A stretch of 17,371 nt of DNA from positions 1 through 17,371 of the forward strand of contig USEY01000064.1 in the NCBI GenBank assembly GCA_900553815.1, written 5' to 3'. This DNA is from an uncultured Bacteroides sp. Its GTDB lineage: Bacteria; Bacteroidota; Bacteroidia; Bacteroidales; Bacteroidaceae. The position numbers were made by a program, and so were the translations under genes. Within the stretch, counting starts at the first letter, position 1. Each line of letters opens with the position of its first letter. This document shows, piece after piece, positions 1 through 5,938 of the stretch. The notes below the pieces were generated by a model. That model was given only the letters and a program-made list of their open reading frames with translations. It was not told the origin of the DNA and made no database searches.

Positions 1-77
1 TTTTTGACTTTGACAATATGTCACTTCTATAATGAAATTATTGTAAATATTATTTAGTTAATATTTTTATGGGACAC

Positions 78-101
78 TAGTGTGGTACGCCACGTCTCTA
101 C
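78..101 (-). repeat. Degenerate GTAG-palindrome (REP-like) end
   Basis: The last 16 bases (GTACGCCACGTCTCTAC region) match, read on the - strand, the GTAG head and first palindrome arm of the REP-like units at 4014-5271. The second arm is decayed (GTGTGG in place of the GCCACG-type arm). Its partner unit, if any, would lie left of the window or has been lost. Confidence 0.5.
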
Positions 102-132
102 ATAGTTGCCTCTGAACAGGATTGCTCTTTCT

Positions 133-203
133 GTCATTCTGAATACGAAGAAGAATCTGGAAGTCAATGTGAAGCTGAGATCCTTCACTACGTTCAGGAT
201 GAC
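133..203. repeat. 71-bp inverted-repeat element, copy 1
   Basis: The left end (GTCATTCTGAA...GAAGAATCT) and right end (AGATCCTTCACTACG...CAGGATGAC) are imperfect inverted repeats around a central spacer. A second copy of the same 71-bp length is at 3871-3941 and a shorter one at 9230-9292. The end motif resembles the GTCATCCTGA-type dispersed repeats known from Bacteroidetes genomes (from memory, not searched). Confidence 0.6.
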
Positions 204-262
204 TGGAGAGAAATCCCTGAATACTGAATATATTTTGTCTAATTTATTAATTCTTTCTATTT

Positions 263-379
263 ATGAACAACAAAACCAATCGTCCCAAATCCGTATGGAG
301 CATCGTGTTTAAAGCCATAGTAGCCGTAGCCACTGCCCTGGCAGGCGTGTTCGGCATAACCTCGTGTATCAACGGATGA
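263..379 (+). CDS. Smalltalk family mini-protein (38 aa)
   Basis: A 38-residue reading frame starts ATG at 263 and ends in a TGA that overlaps the ATG of the amidase gene (shared ATGA at 376-379). The protein begins MNNKTNRPKSVWSIV, has one hydrophobic helix (about residues 14-33, rich in Ala/Val/Ile) and ends TSCING. Size, single helix, C-terminal SC motif and position directly before an amidase match the Bacteroidales 'smalltalk' family, whose function is unknown to me. The overlap implies translational coupling with the amidase. The hydrophobic segment suggests membrane association; whether it acts as a holin-like helper for the amidase is only inference. Confidence 0.75.
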   Translation: MNNKTNRPKSVWSIVFKAIVAVATALAGVFGITSCING

Positions 380-792
380 GAACCATCACCTTACTGATAG
401 TCCACTGCTCTGCCACCCCTGAGGGGCAGAGCCTGGATTTTGAGGCGTGCCGCAACGACCATCTGTTGCACCGCGGCTTCAGCGACATAGGCTATCACTT
501 CTACCTGACGCGCGACGGAGAGATTCACCGGGGACGGCCGTTGGAGAAGATGGGTGCCCATTGCCGGGGACATAACCGTCACTCCATAGGAATCTGCTAC
601 GAAGGCGGACTGGACAAGCAGGGAGCACCGAAAGATACCCGTACGCTGGAGCAACGGGGAGCCTTACTGGCACTGCTGCGCGAACTGAAACGACTGTTTC
701 CGCATGCCCTGATAGTGGGTCACCACGACCTGAACCCACAGAAGGCGTGTCCGTGCTTTGATGTGGTGAGGGAATACAGGGTATTATTTTAG
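376..792 (+). CDS. N-acetylmuramoyl-L-alanine amidase, T7-lysozyme-like
   Basis: Predicted to cleave the bond between N-acetylmuramic acid and the L-alanine of the peptide stem in peptidoglycan. The 138-aa protein is one Amidase_2/PGRP domain of the phage T7 lysozyme size. The zinc ligands appear as His10 (LIVHCSAT), the His of VGHHDLNP and the Cys of ACPCFDV; the fold motifs GYHFYLTRDGEIHRGRP and GHNRHSIGICYEGG are intact. No signal peptide is visible, so it may act in the cytoplasm unless something helps it across the membrane. ATG at 376 was chosen because it overlaps the upstream stop; a GTG four codons earlier is less likely. Such amidases are common beside Bacteroides capsule loci, as here. 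A heptamer repeat array begins 8 bp after the stop. Confidence 0.88.
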   Translation: MRTITLLIVHCSATPEGQSLDFEACRNDHLLHRGFSDIGYHFYLTRDGEIHRGRPLEKMGAHCRGHNRHSIGICYEGGLDKQGAPKDTRTLEQRGALLALLRELKRLFPHALIVGHHDLNPQKACPCFDVVREYRVLF

Positions 793-966
793 AATATTCA
801 GTTGAGAGTTGAGGGGTGAGAGTGGAGAGTGGAGAGTGGAGAGTTGAGAGTGGAGAATTGAGAGTGGAGAGTTGAGGGTGATTTACTCCCTATAGAAACC
901 AACTCTGAACTCTAAATTCTGAACTCCTCAACTATTTATAAACAAACTTATCCGCAGTTCTTATTA
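793..966. other. Convergent intergenic gap with heptamer array
   Basis: This 174-bp gap lies between the convergent amidase and transferase genes. It holds the heptamer array at 800-876 and a looser stretch of CTGAACTCT/AACTCTGAA-type repeats at about 900-930. No separate terminator hairpin with a T-run is obvious. Confidence 0.6.
800..876 (+). repeat. Heptamer tandem array, AGTKGAG, 11 units
   Basis: Eleven consecutive 7-bp units in unbroken register: mostly AGTTGAG or AGTGGAG, with variants GGGTGAG and AATTGAG. The G-rich strand is the sense strand of the amidase that ends 8 bp upstream. Confidence 0.93.
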
Positions 967-2085
967 TCACCGGGCAGAAGAAGGCTGTTCTGCCATTCTC
1001 TTGTCGCGTATCTTGTCCAGGTAAATATTCAGTACGGTCCAGATAATGATATCGGCCAAAAGCATACAGGTATTGTCAATGTAGGGCATCAGGAAGATAT
1101 TGGCAGCACTGAAAACACATGAAGTACACAACAGTCCTATCATGGCCTGACGCGGGGTAAGCCCTACGGCCAGCAGCTTATGGTGGATATGATTTCTGTC
1201 GGGTTCGAAAGGATTCCTGCCATGGCGGATACGGAAAAGTACCACACGGATAACATCAAAAGCCGGAATGATAAGCGTACTGAAAGCAATGACAAAAGCA
1301 CCCTCTGTGAAGGAAGATACTGTCGGATTGTTCTGGCAATACTTAATAGCCAGAAAACTCAATGTATAGCCTAATGTAAGGCTGCCGGTGTCGCCCATAA
1401 ATATCTTTCGGGCACGTTCGGCACTCCCGAATACATTGTAATAAAAGAACGGTATCAGTACACCAAACGTTCCACATGCCAACATGGCATAGCTCCACAT
1501 GCCCTTCTCGGCAAACAAACAGGTAAACACCAGCAGAGCCACACTGCTCAAGCCGGATGCCAAACCGTCAATACCATCTATCAGGTTGATAGCATTGGTG
1601 ATGAAAACAACGGTAAGGACAGTGAACGGCATACCTATATAGGGAGACAGCTCGTAAATTCCGAACAGGCCATAGAAGTCGTTAATCCACAGACCGGACA
1701 AAGGGAAAAAACAAGCGCAAAGAATCTGAATGACAAATTTCTGGCGATAGCGCACACCTACCAAGTCATCGGCAATGCCAGTCAGGTAAAGCAAGGTCAT
1801 ACCACAACCGAAAAGCAGCATTTCGGGTAATAAATGGGCTACATAATCTTCTGACAACTGATAGCCTGCCAATATGCGGATGGCATAGACAAAACAGAAA
1901 GCAAAAAGAACAGTAGGAAAGAAGGAGACACCACCCAAACGAGGGATAGCTCTTTTATGCAGCTTTCGTGCATCGGGCACGTCAAATAATCGTTTACGCA
2001 TAGAAATCAGCAAGATACGCGGAATAAGCATCCGGGCAATAAATACTGATATAGCGAAAGTGACAACAATAGCTATAATACCCAC
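967..2085 (-). CDS. WecA/MraY-family polyprenyl-phosphate sugar-1-phosphate transferase
   Basis: A 372-aa polytopic membrane enzyme of the glycosyl-1-phosphate transferase (PNPT) family, which joins a sugar-1-phosphate from a UDP-sugar to undecaprenyl phosphate and so starts capsule or O-antigen repeat units. Family signatures are present in order: ADDLVGVRYRQKF with Asp106/Asp107, NAINLIDGIDGLASG with Asp170/Asp173, FMGDTGSL with Asp232, and the cytosolic loop DRNHIHHKLL (His299, His301, His302). The His-rich loop and length fit WecA/TagO-type enzymes more than MraY. It is last in an upxY-upxZ-transferase transcription unit, 40 bp after upxZ. In known Bacteroides capsule loci the initiating transferase accompanies many glycosyltransferase, flippase and polymerase genes; none are present here. 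The sugar substrate cannot be read from the sequence. Confidence 0.9.
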   Translation of the reverse strand: MGIIAIVVTFAISVFIARMLIPRILLISMRKRLFDVPDARKLHKRAIPRLGGVSFFPTVLFAFCFVYAIRILAGYQLSEDYVAHLLPEMLLFGCGMTLLYLTGIADDLVGVRYRQKFVIQILCACFFPLSGLWINDFYGLFGIYELSPYIGMPFTVLTVVFITNAINLIDGIDGLASGLSSVALLVFTCLFAEKGMWSYAMLACGTFGVLIPFFYYNVFGSAERARKIFMGDTGSLTLGYTLSFLAIKYCQNNPTVSSFTEGAFVIAFSTLIIPAFDVIRVVLFRIRHGRNPFEPDRNHIHHKLLAVGLTPRQAMIGLLCTSCVFSAANIFLMPYIDNTCMLLADIIIWTVLNIYLDKIRDKRMAEQPSSAR

Positions 2086-2125
2086 GATATTAAAGATTTA
2101 AGAATAAAACAATCAATTATCAGAT

Positions 2126-2602
2126 TCACTCTTCAACCACCTCATAAGGATAGGCGTTGTCTTCCACGTTTTTCAGTTCGGCAACCGCTTCACGCTGTTC
2201 TGCGGAATACTGCGCGGGGTCGCCCCATGACTGTATGATGGTACGTGCCTCGCTGGAAAGTTCTTCGTCGTAGACCTCGGAATAGCACAGGGTCAGAAGA
2301 CGAACCTTGAGCAAGGAGGGTTCCAACCGGGGAAGGACCTGAAAACTGCGGTCGAGCAGGCGTTGGATGTGTTGCCGCTTATTGCCTCCATCGTAGATGG
2401 TGGCTTCGTAGGCTGTCAGCAAAGCCAGGCAGATGAAAGCTTCCTCTTCGGGGGTGCTTCCCTGTCGGTTGTACAACAGGTTAGCTTGCTGGTAGACCTC
2501 ACTGTTTAAACGAGCAAAATGGTCGCTGTAAACGGGTTCACCGTCTGTGCCCAGGTATATCAAATCATGGGCAAGAGCATACAAGGATGAATAATCGGAC
2601 AT
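2126..2602 (-). CDS. upxZ: UpxZ-family antagonist of capsule antiterminators
   Basis: A 158-aa soluble, acidic, mostly helical protein starting MSDYSSLYALAHDLIYLGTD, with internal motifs EEEAFICLALLTAYEATIYD and QHIQRLLDRS typical of the Bacteroides UpxZ family. UpxZ proteins are known to inhibit UpxY antiterminators of other capsule loci, so that usually one capsule is made at a time. No DNA-binding domain is visible. Family recognition rests on overall sequence character and on its place between upxY and a glycan gene. Normally upxZ follows upxY almost directly; here 619 bp of repeats separate them, which may uncouple their expression. Confidence 0.85.
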   Translation of the reverse strand: MSDYSSLYALAHDLIYLGTDGEPVYSDHFARLNSEVYQQANLLYNRQGSTPEEEAFICLALLTAYEATIYDGGNKRQHIQRLLDRSFQVLPRLEPSLLKVRLLTLCYSEVYDEELSSEARTIIQSWGDPAQYSAEQREAVAELKNVEDNAYPYEVVEE

Positions 2603-2611
2603 TTATATTTG

Positions 2612-2695
2612 AGTTGTGAGTTGTAAGTTGTAAGTTGTGAGTTGTAAGTTGTGAGTTGTAAGTTGTGAGTTGTAAGTTATGAGTTTTAAGTTATG
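2612..2695. repeat. Heptamer tandem array, AGTTGTR, 12 units
   Basis: Twelve uninterrupted 7-bp units: AGTTGTG and AGTTGTA alternate irregularly, ending AGTTATG, AGTTTTA, AGTTATG. It starts 10 bp upstream of the upxZ start codon. Here the G-rich strand is antisense to the flanking genes, unlike the other long arrays. Confidence 0.92.
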
Positions 2696-2699
2696 AGTT

Positions 2700-2735
2700 C
2701 CCGTGTCAGGCACGGGATGACCATCCGGAGAAGTG
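2700..2735. repeat. CCCGNN-hairpin dispersed repeat, copy 1
   Basis: A hairpin CCCGTG...CACGGG (2700-2705/2711-2716) is framed by GTT before and ATGACCATCCGGA after. The same frame with different stem bases recurs at 3011-3027 and 7984-8000 (CCCGGC/GCCGGG) and, inverted, at 3799-3816 (CCCGTG/CACGGG). Stem changes are compensatory. Confidence 0.7.
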
Positions 2736-2779
2736 GCACAGGAAATAGCAATCTGCGCCTGGAGAGTTCTGAGTTTTGA

Positions 2780-3099
2780 GTTATGGGTTCAAGATACCCC
2801 ATCCCCCTTCGGGGTATTTCCCCTGTTTCAGGGGAAGAGAGGGTTTAGCTTTATCTTGTCAACTTGTCTGTCGTCTACTTGTCAACTGAAATAATTAACC
2901 CGCTTTATCCGCGCAATCCGCGTCTAGTTATAAGTTTTGAGTTATGAGTGATGAGAGTTCTGATTTCTGATTTAAGTTTTGCATCCGCACAGGCATTCTC
3001 CTTTTTAGTTCCCGGCTCAAGGCCGGGATGACCATGCGGAAGGAGCAAAAGAGTTCTGATTGCAGAGTTCAGAATTGAATTAGTATAAGCGGTAAATCA
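2780..3099. repeat. Composite repeat block, copy A
   Basis: About 320 bp that recurs at 7716-8071 in the same order. It holds an ATCCCCCTTCGGGG / TTCCCCT...AGGGGAAGAG double hairpin, a CTTGTCAACTTGTC stretch, a CCGCGCAATCCGCGTCTAG motif, heptamer-spaced AGTTTTG/AGTTATG/AGTGATG units, two TGATTTC/A units (2961-2974), the CCCGGC/GCCGGG hairpin repeat (3011-3027) and a TAGTATAAGCGGTAAATCA end that leads straight into the 22-unit array. Confidence 0.85.
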
Positions 3100-3253
3100 C
3101 TCTCACCTCTCACCTCTCCACTCTCAACCCTCCACTCTCAACTCTCACCTCTCCTCTCTCCACTCTCACCTCTCCACTCTCAACCCTCCACTCTCAACTC
3201 TCACCTCTCCACTCTCAACTCTCAACCCTCCACTCTCACCTCTCCACTCTCAA
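3100..3253 (-). repeat. Heptamer tandem array, AGWKGAG, 22 units, overlapping upxY 3' end
   Basis: Twenty-two units of 7 bp with no break in register (+ strand CTCTCAC, CTCTCCA, CTCTCAA, CCCTCCA and one CTCTCCT). Read on the - strand it is a G/A-rich array in the sense direction of upxY. Bases 3222-3253 are coding: they supply the last ten or so codons and the TGA of upxY. The series CTCTCCA-CTCTCAA-CCCTCCA-CTCTCAA-CTCTCAC recurs inside the array, a sign of higher-order duplication. Confidence 0.95.
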
Positions 3254-3770
3254 TCGGTTCTACCAACGAAGAATGTATGTAGGTTGTGGCAACTGCCATG
3301 ACCCCTTCAAGATTGACCACTACGCGACGGTCGCGACGGATACGGACAAACTCGCCTTCCACGCCCTTGAATATGCCATCGACAATGCGCACACGGGTGC
3401 CCCGGGGGATATTCAGTTCCTTGGGTTCGAGGTAGAGAACGGCCTGGTCGTAGTTGCCGGAGACCAGCATGAAACTGCGCATCTGCGCATCGGGGATGGA
3501 CACGGGCTGATGTTTCTCGCGGTCCATGATGCAGCGGATGGGAAGGATGTACTCCAAATCGTCCTTCAGCTTGCGCAGAAGGGTACGGCCGGTACGGATA
3601 AAGACCAAGTTGTGGATGGCCGGCACGAGCTTGCGCACACGACGCTCTTGCTTCATGACGTTTTCGTAGCGCATAGGGATAAAGTTTTCTATGCCGGCTT
3701 CGTCAAGATATTGTTTGAGTGCCAGTTCGCGACTGTAGGTGACACGAACGGCATACCAATGTAAAATCAT
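3222..3770 (-). CDS. upxY: UpxY-family NusG-like transcription antiterminator
   Basis: A 182-aa NusG/RfaH-like protein. UpxY proteins promote read-through of their own capsule operon by acting in its 5' leader. The NGN domain spans about residues 1-110 (MILHWYAVRVTYSRELALKQYL, ENFIPMRYE), and a C-terminal KOW-type domain spans about 118-165 (PRGTRVRIVDGIFKGVEGEF). It is the first gene of a unit continuing to upxZ and the WecA-like transferase. The last residues (IESGEVRVEG and the TGA) are encoded by a 7-bp tandem repeat array, so the C-terminal tail is repeat-derived; the family-like sequence ends about at SLVEP. A CCCGTG/CACGGG hairpin repeat lies only about 28 bp upstream of the ATG. The best promoter candidate is about 1 kb upstream (4793-4823). 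Confidence 0.9.
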   Translation of the reverse strand: MILHWYAVRVTYSRELALKQYLDEAGIENFIPMRYENVMKQERRVRKLVPAIHNLVFIRTGRTLLRKLKDDLEYILPIRCIMDREKHQPVSIPDAQMRSFMLVSGNYDQAVLYLEPKELNIPRGTRVRIVDGIFKGVEGEFVRIRRDRRVVVNLEGVMAVATTYIHSSLVEPIESGEVRVEG

Positions 3771-3798
3771 GGACAGGGGGGGTAGAGCGGATGGTCAT

Positions 3799-3816
3799 CC
3801 CGTGCCTAGACACGGG
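3799..3816. repeat. CCCGTG hairpin repeat, inverted copy
   Basis: A CCCGTG...CACGGG stem in a GGATGGTCAT...GGGAAC frame, i.e. the same repeat as at 2700 in opposite orientation. It lies just 5' of upxY and would sit in the mRNA leader close to the start codon. Confidence 0.65.
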
Positions 3817-3870
3817 AACTTATGCGCCCTATATGTTAAAATCAGAAATCTGAATCGCAATCCTCTTTCA

Positions 3871-3941
3871 GTCATTCGGAACGTAGTGAAGAATATGGAA
3901 GTCAGCGTATATCTGAGATTCTTCACTCCGTTCAGGATGAC
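3871..3941. repeat. 71-bp inverted-repeat element, copy 2
   Basis: Same length and layout as copy 1 (GTCATTC...GAAGAAT and TTCACTCCGTTCAGGATGAC ends). Flanking bases CTCTTTC before and CGGAGA/TGGAGA after are also shared with copy 1, so the true element may be a little larger. Confidence 0.65.
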
Positions 3942-4013
3942 CGGAGAAAACGATATAGACTTTGAGAATTATAATCTGTGGAACTCTGCGTCCTCTGTGG
4001 TGTAACACCCTTA

Positions 4014-4135
4014 GTAGAGACGTGGCGTGCCACGTCTAAAAAGGACGTATCAGCATTAGGACTTTCCTGTAGTGTTCTATTTATCAACAATTTAACAAAA
4101 TACCAACAGGGAGACGCGGCACGCCACGTCTCTAC
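4014..4135. mobile_element. REP-like inverted doublet (BIME-like), 122 bp, copy 1
   Basis: Left unit 4014-4037 is GTAG followed by a palindrome with 9-bp arms AGACGTGGC / GCCACGTCT. Right unit 4112-4135 is its inverse with one arm change (GCGGC). A 74-bp spacer lies between. A GTAG tetranucleotide beside a hairpin, in inverted pairs, is the hallmark of REP sequences moved by RAYT (TnpA-REP, Y1 family) transposases. No such transposase gene is in the window, so class assignment is inference. Confidence 0.65.
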
Positions 4136-4251
4136 ATTGCTGCATCTGAATCAATGTGTGCAATCAGAAGCGATTGATTTTTCAGACACGAATAACGCGG
4201 ATTTATATTTTATCTGTGTAACTCCGTGCCCTCTGTGGTGAAACACCCTTA

Positions 4252-4373
4252 GTAGAGACGTGGCGTGCCACGTCTAAAAAGGATGTATCAGCATTAGGAC
4301 TTTCCTGTAGTGTTCTATTTATCAACAATTTAGCCAAATACCAACAGGGAGACGCGGCACGCCACGTCTCTAC
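4252..4373. mobile_element. REP-like inverted doublet (BIME-like), 122 bp, copy 2
   Basis: Units at 4252-4275 and 4350-4373 have the same sequence and length as copy 1, 238 bp downstream, so this copy arose by the tandem duplication rather than by independent insertion. Confidence 0.65.
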
Positions 4374-4765
4374 ATTGCTGCATCTGAATTAATCTGTGCA
4401 ATCAGTAGCGATTGATTTTTCAGACACGAATAACGCGGATTTATATTTTATCTGTGGAACTCTGTGTCCTCTGTGGTGAAACATCTATATAAATGATAAT
4501 CAATTGTCTTTCAGTGGGAAATGCGGGGAAGGAAAGGTTGAGAAAAGAGTATTCTTCAGGGACACCGGGGTAGCAAAGTACCTTCCGGTCACGTCATGTA
4601 ATGCGGACATTTTCATATATATCAGTGCATCCATATTATCCCAATACCTTCCACTATCCCAGCAGGAAGACGTTGAAACAGTTATGTAAGGAACGAGTAA
4701 AAAATGAGCGGTGAAACGGAGATTAGATTAACTCATTATAAATCTGTCGTTTACACAAGCATGTC

Positions 4766-5100
4766 GTTTTTTAAACGTTCGTTTTGCGGACACAAAGTTA
4801 CGTTTAAGAAATGGAACGACAAAATTTTTGTTAGACTAAATGTTCATCTTTTTAAATTCTGTGCATTAATAGGCTGTTTATTAACTATTTAAATTATTTC
4901 ACTGCGGACAATTCCGGAGCATGTGTTAATAAAAAATGGGGAGACATTATCCTATTTTAAACAGGCTGTTTTTTAAATGTCCATTTAAAAAACACTTTCT
5001 ATCCTCCCCTATCCTTTTCATTGGCGAGCAGCTCATATATATCAATCTGCTGATAATAAAATGATTATTTGCTTTTACACGGTGTATACTGTTTTTTAAA
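4766..5100. promoter_or_regulatory. AT-rich tract with repeated GTTTTTTAAA motif
   Basis: The 10-mer GTTTTTTAAA occurs at 4766-4775, 4968-4977 and 5091-5100, and inverted at 4984-4993. The second and inverted copies form a perfect 11-bp inverted repeat (4968-4978 / 4983-4993, 4-bp loop). It surrounds the leftward promoter. It may be a set of operator sites or a terminator; AT-richness makes some chance recurrence plausible. Confidence 0.35.
4793..4823 (-). promoter_or_regulatory. Leftward Bacteroides-type promoter, probable upxY promoter
   Basis: On the - strand TTTTG, 19 bp, TAACTTTG: the -33 (TTTG) and -7 (TAnnTTTG) boxes of the Bacteroides primary sigma factor with the expected spacing. 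It points toward upxY, giving a leader of about 1 kb that would span the duplicated REP-like elements. No better-placed TAnnTTTG was seen nearer to upxY. Confidence 0.6.
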
Positions 5101-5139
5101 GCTTGTATTAAAAGACAGGAGGAAGGATGCTACACTGTA

Positions 5140-5271
5140 GTAGAGACGTGGCGTGCCACGTCTCAGGTGTCCGACTGGCGATAACAGCATAAACGGGAAA
5201 CGTATATACTACTGATATTTAATATATTACAGACACATCCAGCAGGGAGACGCGGCACGCCACGTCTCTAC
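5140..5271. mobile_element. REP-like inverted doublet (BIME-like), 132 bp, copy 3
   Basis: Units at 5140-5163 and 5248-5271 match those of copies 1 and 2, but the spacer between them is unrelated. End conservation with a different middle is what independent doublets, or non-autonomous elements recognised by their ends, would show. Confidence 0.65.
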
Positions 5272-5370
5272 ATGAATTGCATTATCAATCCACCCACCCC
5301 ACGTCTAAAAAATCAACAAGAAGAAAACGACCAAAGCTGACTCAGTTTATTGACTGGACTTGCAAGCCTG

Positions 5371-5398
5371 CTTACTGCTTACCACTGACCACTTACCA
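5371..5398 (-). repeat. Short heptamer array, CTNACCA, 4 units
   Basis: CTTACTG, CTTACCA, CTGACCA, CTTACCA in register. Same unit type as the 10-unit array at 9302-9371. Not at a gene 3' end; possibly a remnant. Confidence 0.65.
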
Positions 5399-5430
5399 CC
5401 GAATCCCTCTCCTGCGAACTTTCACAAATA

Positions 5431-5462
5431 TTTTCGTTTTTACTATTTTTTATGTACGTTTG
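5431..5462 (+). promoter_or_regulatory. Rightward promoter of the GYF_2/dispanin operon
   Basis: A -7 box TACGTTTG at 5455-5462 is preceded by a weak TTTTC -33 box (5431-5435) about 20 bp upstream. The first ATG lies 32 bp downstream, so the leader is short. Confidence 0.55.
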
Positions 5463-5494
5463 CAAGAAATTGCAGGAATACAAAATATAGCTGT

Positions 5495-5938
5495 ATGATG
5501 GAATACTACATCCTTATAAACAATGTGAAGCAAGGTCCTTTCAGTCTGGAGGATTTGCGAGGTAAGTATATTACAGGTAATACGATGGTATGGAGAAGCG
5601 GACTGGCACAGTGGGTACCGGCCTGCCAACTGGAAGAACTGGCATGCATAGTGAATTCGGTTCCGCCCGAGCCTCCCATCGCCATGCCCAAGACATGGAT
5701 GGTGGAATCTATCCTGGTGACCTGCTTCTGCTGCCTGCCCTTCGGGATTGTGGGCATTATCAACGCTTCGAAAGTCAGCTCGAGCTATGCCCAGGGACTC
5801 TTTCAGGAAGCACAGCGCGCCAGTGCGGAAGCCGGGAAGTGGACTAAAATAGGTTTTGGCGTAGGTCTGGGAGTAGGCATACTGTATATCCTGATTTATG
5901 CCATCTTCTTCATTTGGGCAATGAATGAAAATCTCTGA
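5495..5938 (+). CDS. GYF_2 and CD225/dispanin-like membrane protein
   Basis: A 147-aa protein. Residues 2-50 form a GYF_2 domain (MEYYILINNVKQGPFSLEDL, VWRSGLAQWVPA), a fold that in other proteins binds proline-rich peptides. After a Pro-rich linker, the C-terminal half resembles the CD225/dispanin domain: a first membrane segment CFCCLPFGIVGIINASKV (about 72-89), a basic amphipathic loop with QEAQRASAEAGKWTKIG, and a second membrane helix near the end. The Cys cluster before the first loop recalls palmitoylated sites in eukaryotic dispanins, but lipidation here is not supported. The start is one of two adjacent ATGs (5495 or 5498). The 3' end overlaps the DUF2752 gene by 14 bp, so the two are coupled. 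The cellular role is not known. Confidence 0.8.
   Translation: MMEYYILINNVKQGPFSLEDLRGKYITGNTMVWRSGLAQWVPACQLEELACIVNSVPPEPPIAMPKTWMVESILVTCFCCLPFGIVGIINASKVSSSYAQGLFQEAQRASAEAGKWTKIGFGVGLGVGILYILIYAIFFIWAMNENL

Larger units (their letters stand above)
1..262. other. Left-edge intergenic region with repeat remnants
   Basis: No convincing gene is visible. The stretch is AT-rich at the left, then carries a degenerate GTAG-palindrome end (78-101) and one copy of a 71-bp inverted-repeat element (133-203). An AT-rich stretch with a near-consensus TATATTTTG (about 229-237) lies just upstream of the small gene at 263 and could hold its promoter. An HU-like DNA-binding gene often precedes the smalltalk/amidase pair in Bacteroides; none is visible here, so it is absent or lies outside the window. 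Confidence 0.6.
2603..3221. other. 619-bp repeat-filled gap between upxY and upxZ
   Basis: No gene is seen. In order the gap holds a 12-unit heptamer array (2612-2695), a CCCGTG/CACGGG hairpin repeat (2700-2735), a CTGAGTTTTGAG-type stretch, composite block A (2780-3099) and most of a 22-unit heptamer array (3100-3253) that runs into the 3' end of upxY. All of it would be transcribed if upxY and upxZ share one mRNA. Confidence 0.8.
3975..4483. repeat. 238-bp tandem direct duplication plus partial third unit
   Basis: Units at 3975-4212 and 4213-4450 are near-identical by eye (scattered substitutions, no evident indel). A third partial unit runs from 4451 to about 4483, where TCTGTGGAACTCTG...CTCTGTGGTG ends the match. 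Each full unit contains one REP-like doublet followed by a TTTCAGACACGAATAACGCGG motif. Confidence 0.9.
3771..5494. other. 1.7-kb divergent non-coding region upstream of upxY
   Basis: This lies between divergent upxY and the GYF_2/dispanin gene. Short reading frames here lack family resemblance and overlap repeats, so none is called. It holds a hairpin repeat (3799-3816), a 71-bp element (3871-3941), a 238-bp tandem duplication (3975-4483) with two REP-like doublets, an AT-rich regulatory-looking tract (about 4690-5110) with a leftward promoter, a third REP-like doublet (5140-5271), a short heptamer array (5371-5398) and a rightward promoter (5431-5462). Confidence 0.75.

Noticed and set aside
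2612..3253. Possible CRISPR array
   Set aside because: The unit is 7 bp with no 25-40 bp repeats or unique spacers, and there are no cas genes.
3273..3764. 163-aa open frame on the + strand opposite upxY
   Set aside because: It is the antisense shadow of upxY, has no family resemblance, and upxY has clear NGN and KOW motifs.
4504..4892. Two short + strand frames of about 61 residues upstream of upxY
   Set aside because: They overlap the AT-rich promoter tract, have no domain or ribosome-binding signal, and run across a likely - strand promoter.
4014..5271. Invertible capsule promoter between inverted repeats
   Set aside because: The inverted GTAG units enclose only 74-84 bp spacers without a promoter, the best promoter (4793-4823) lies outside each pair, and no invertase is in the window.
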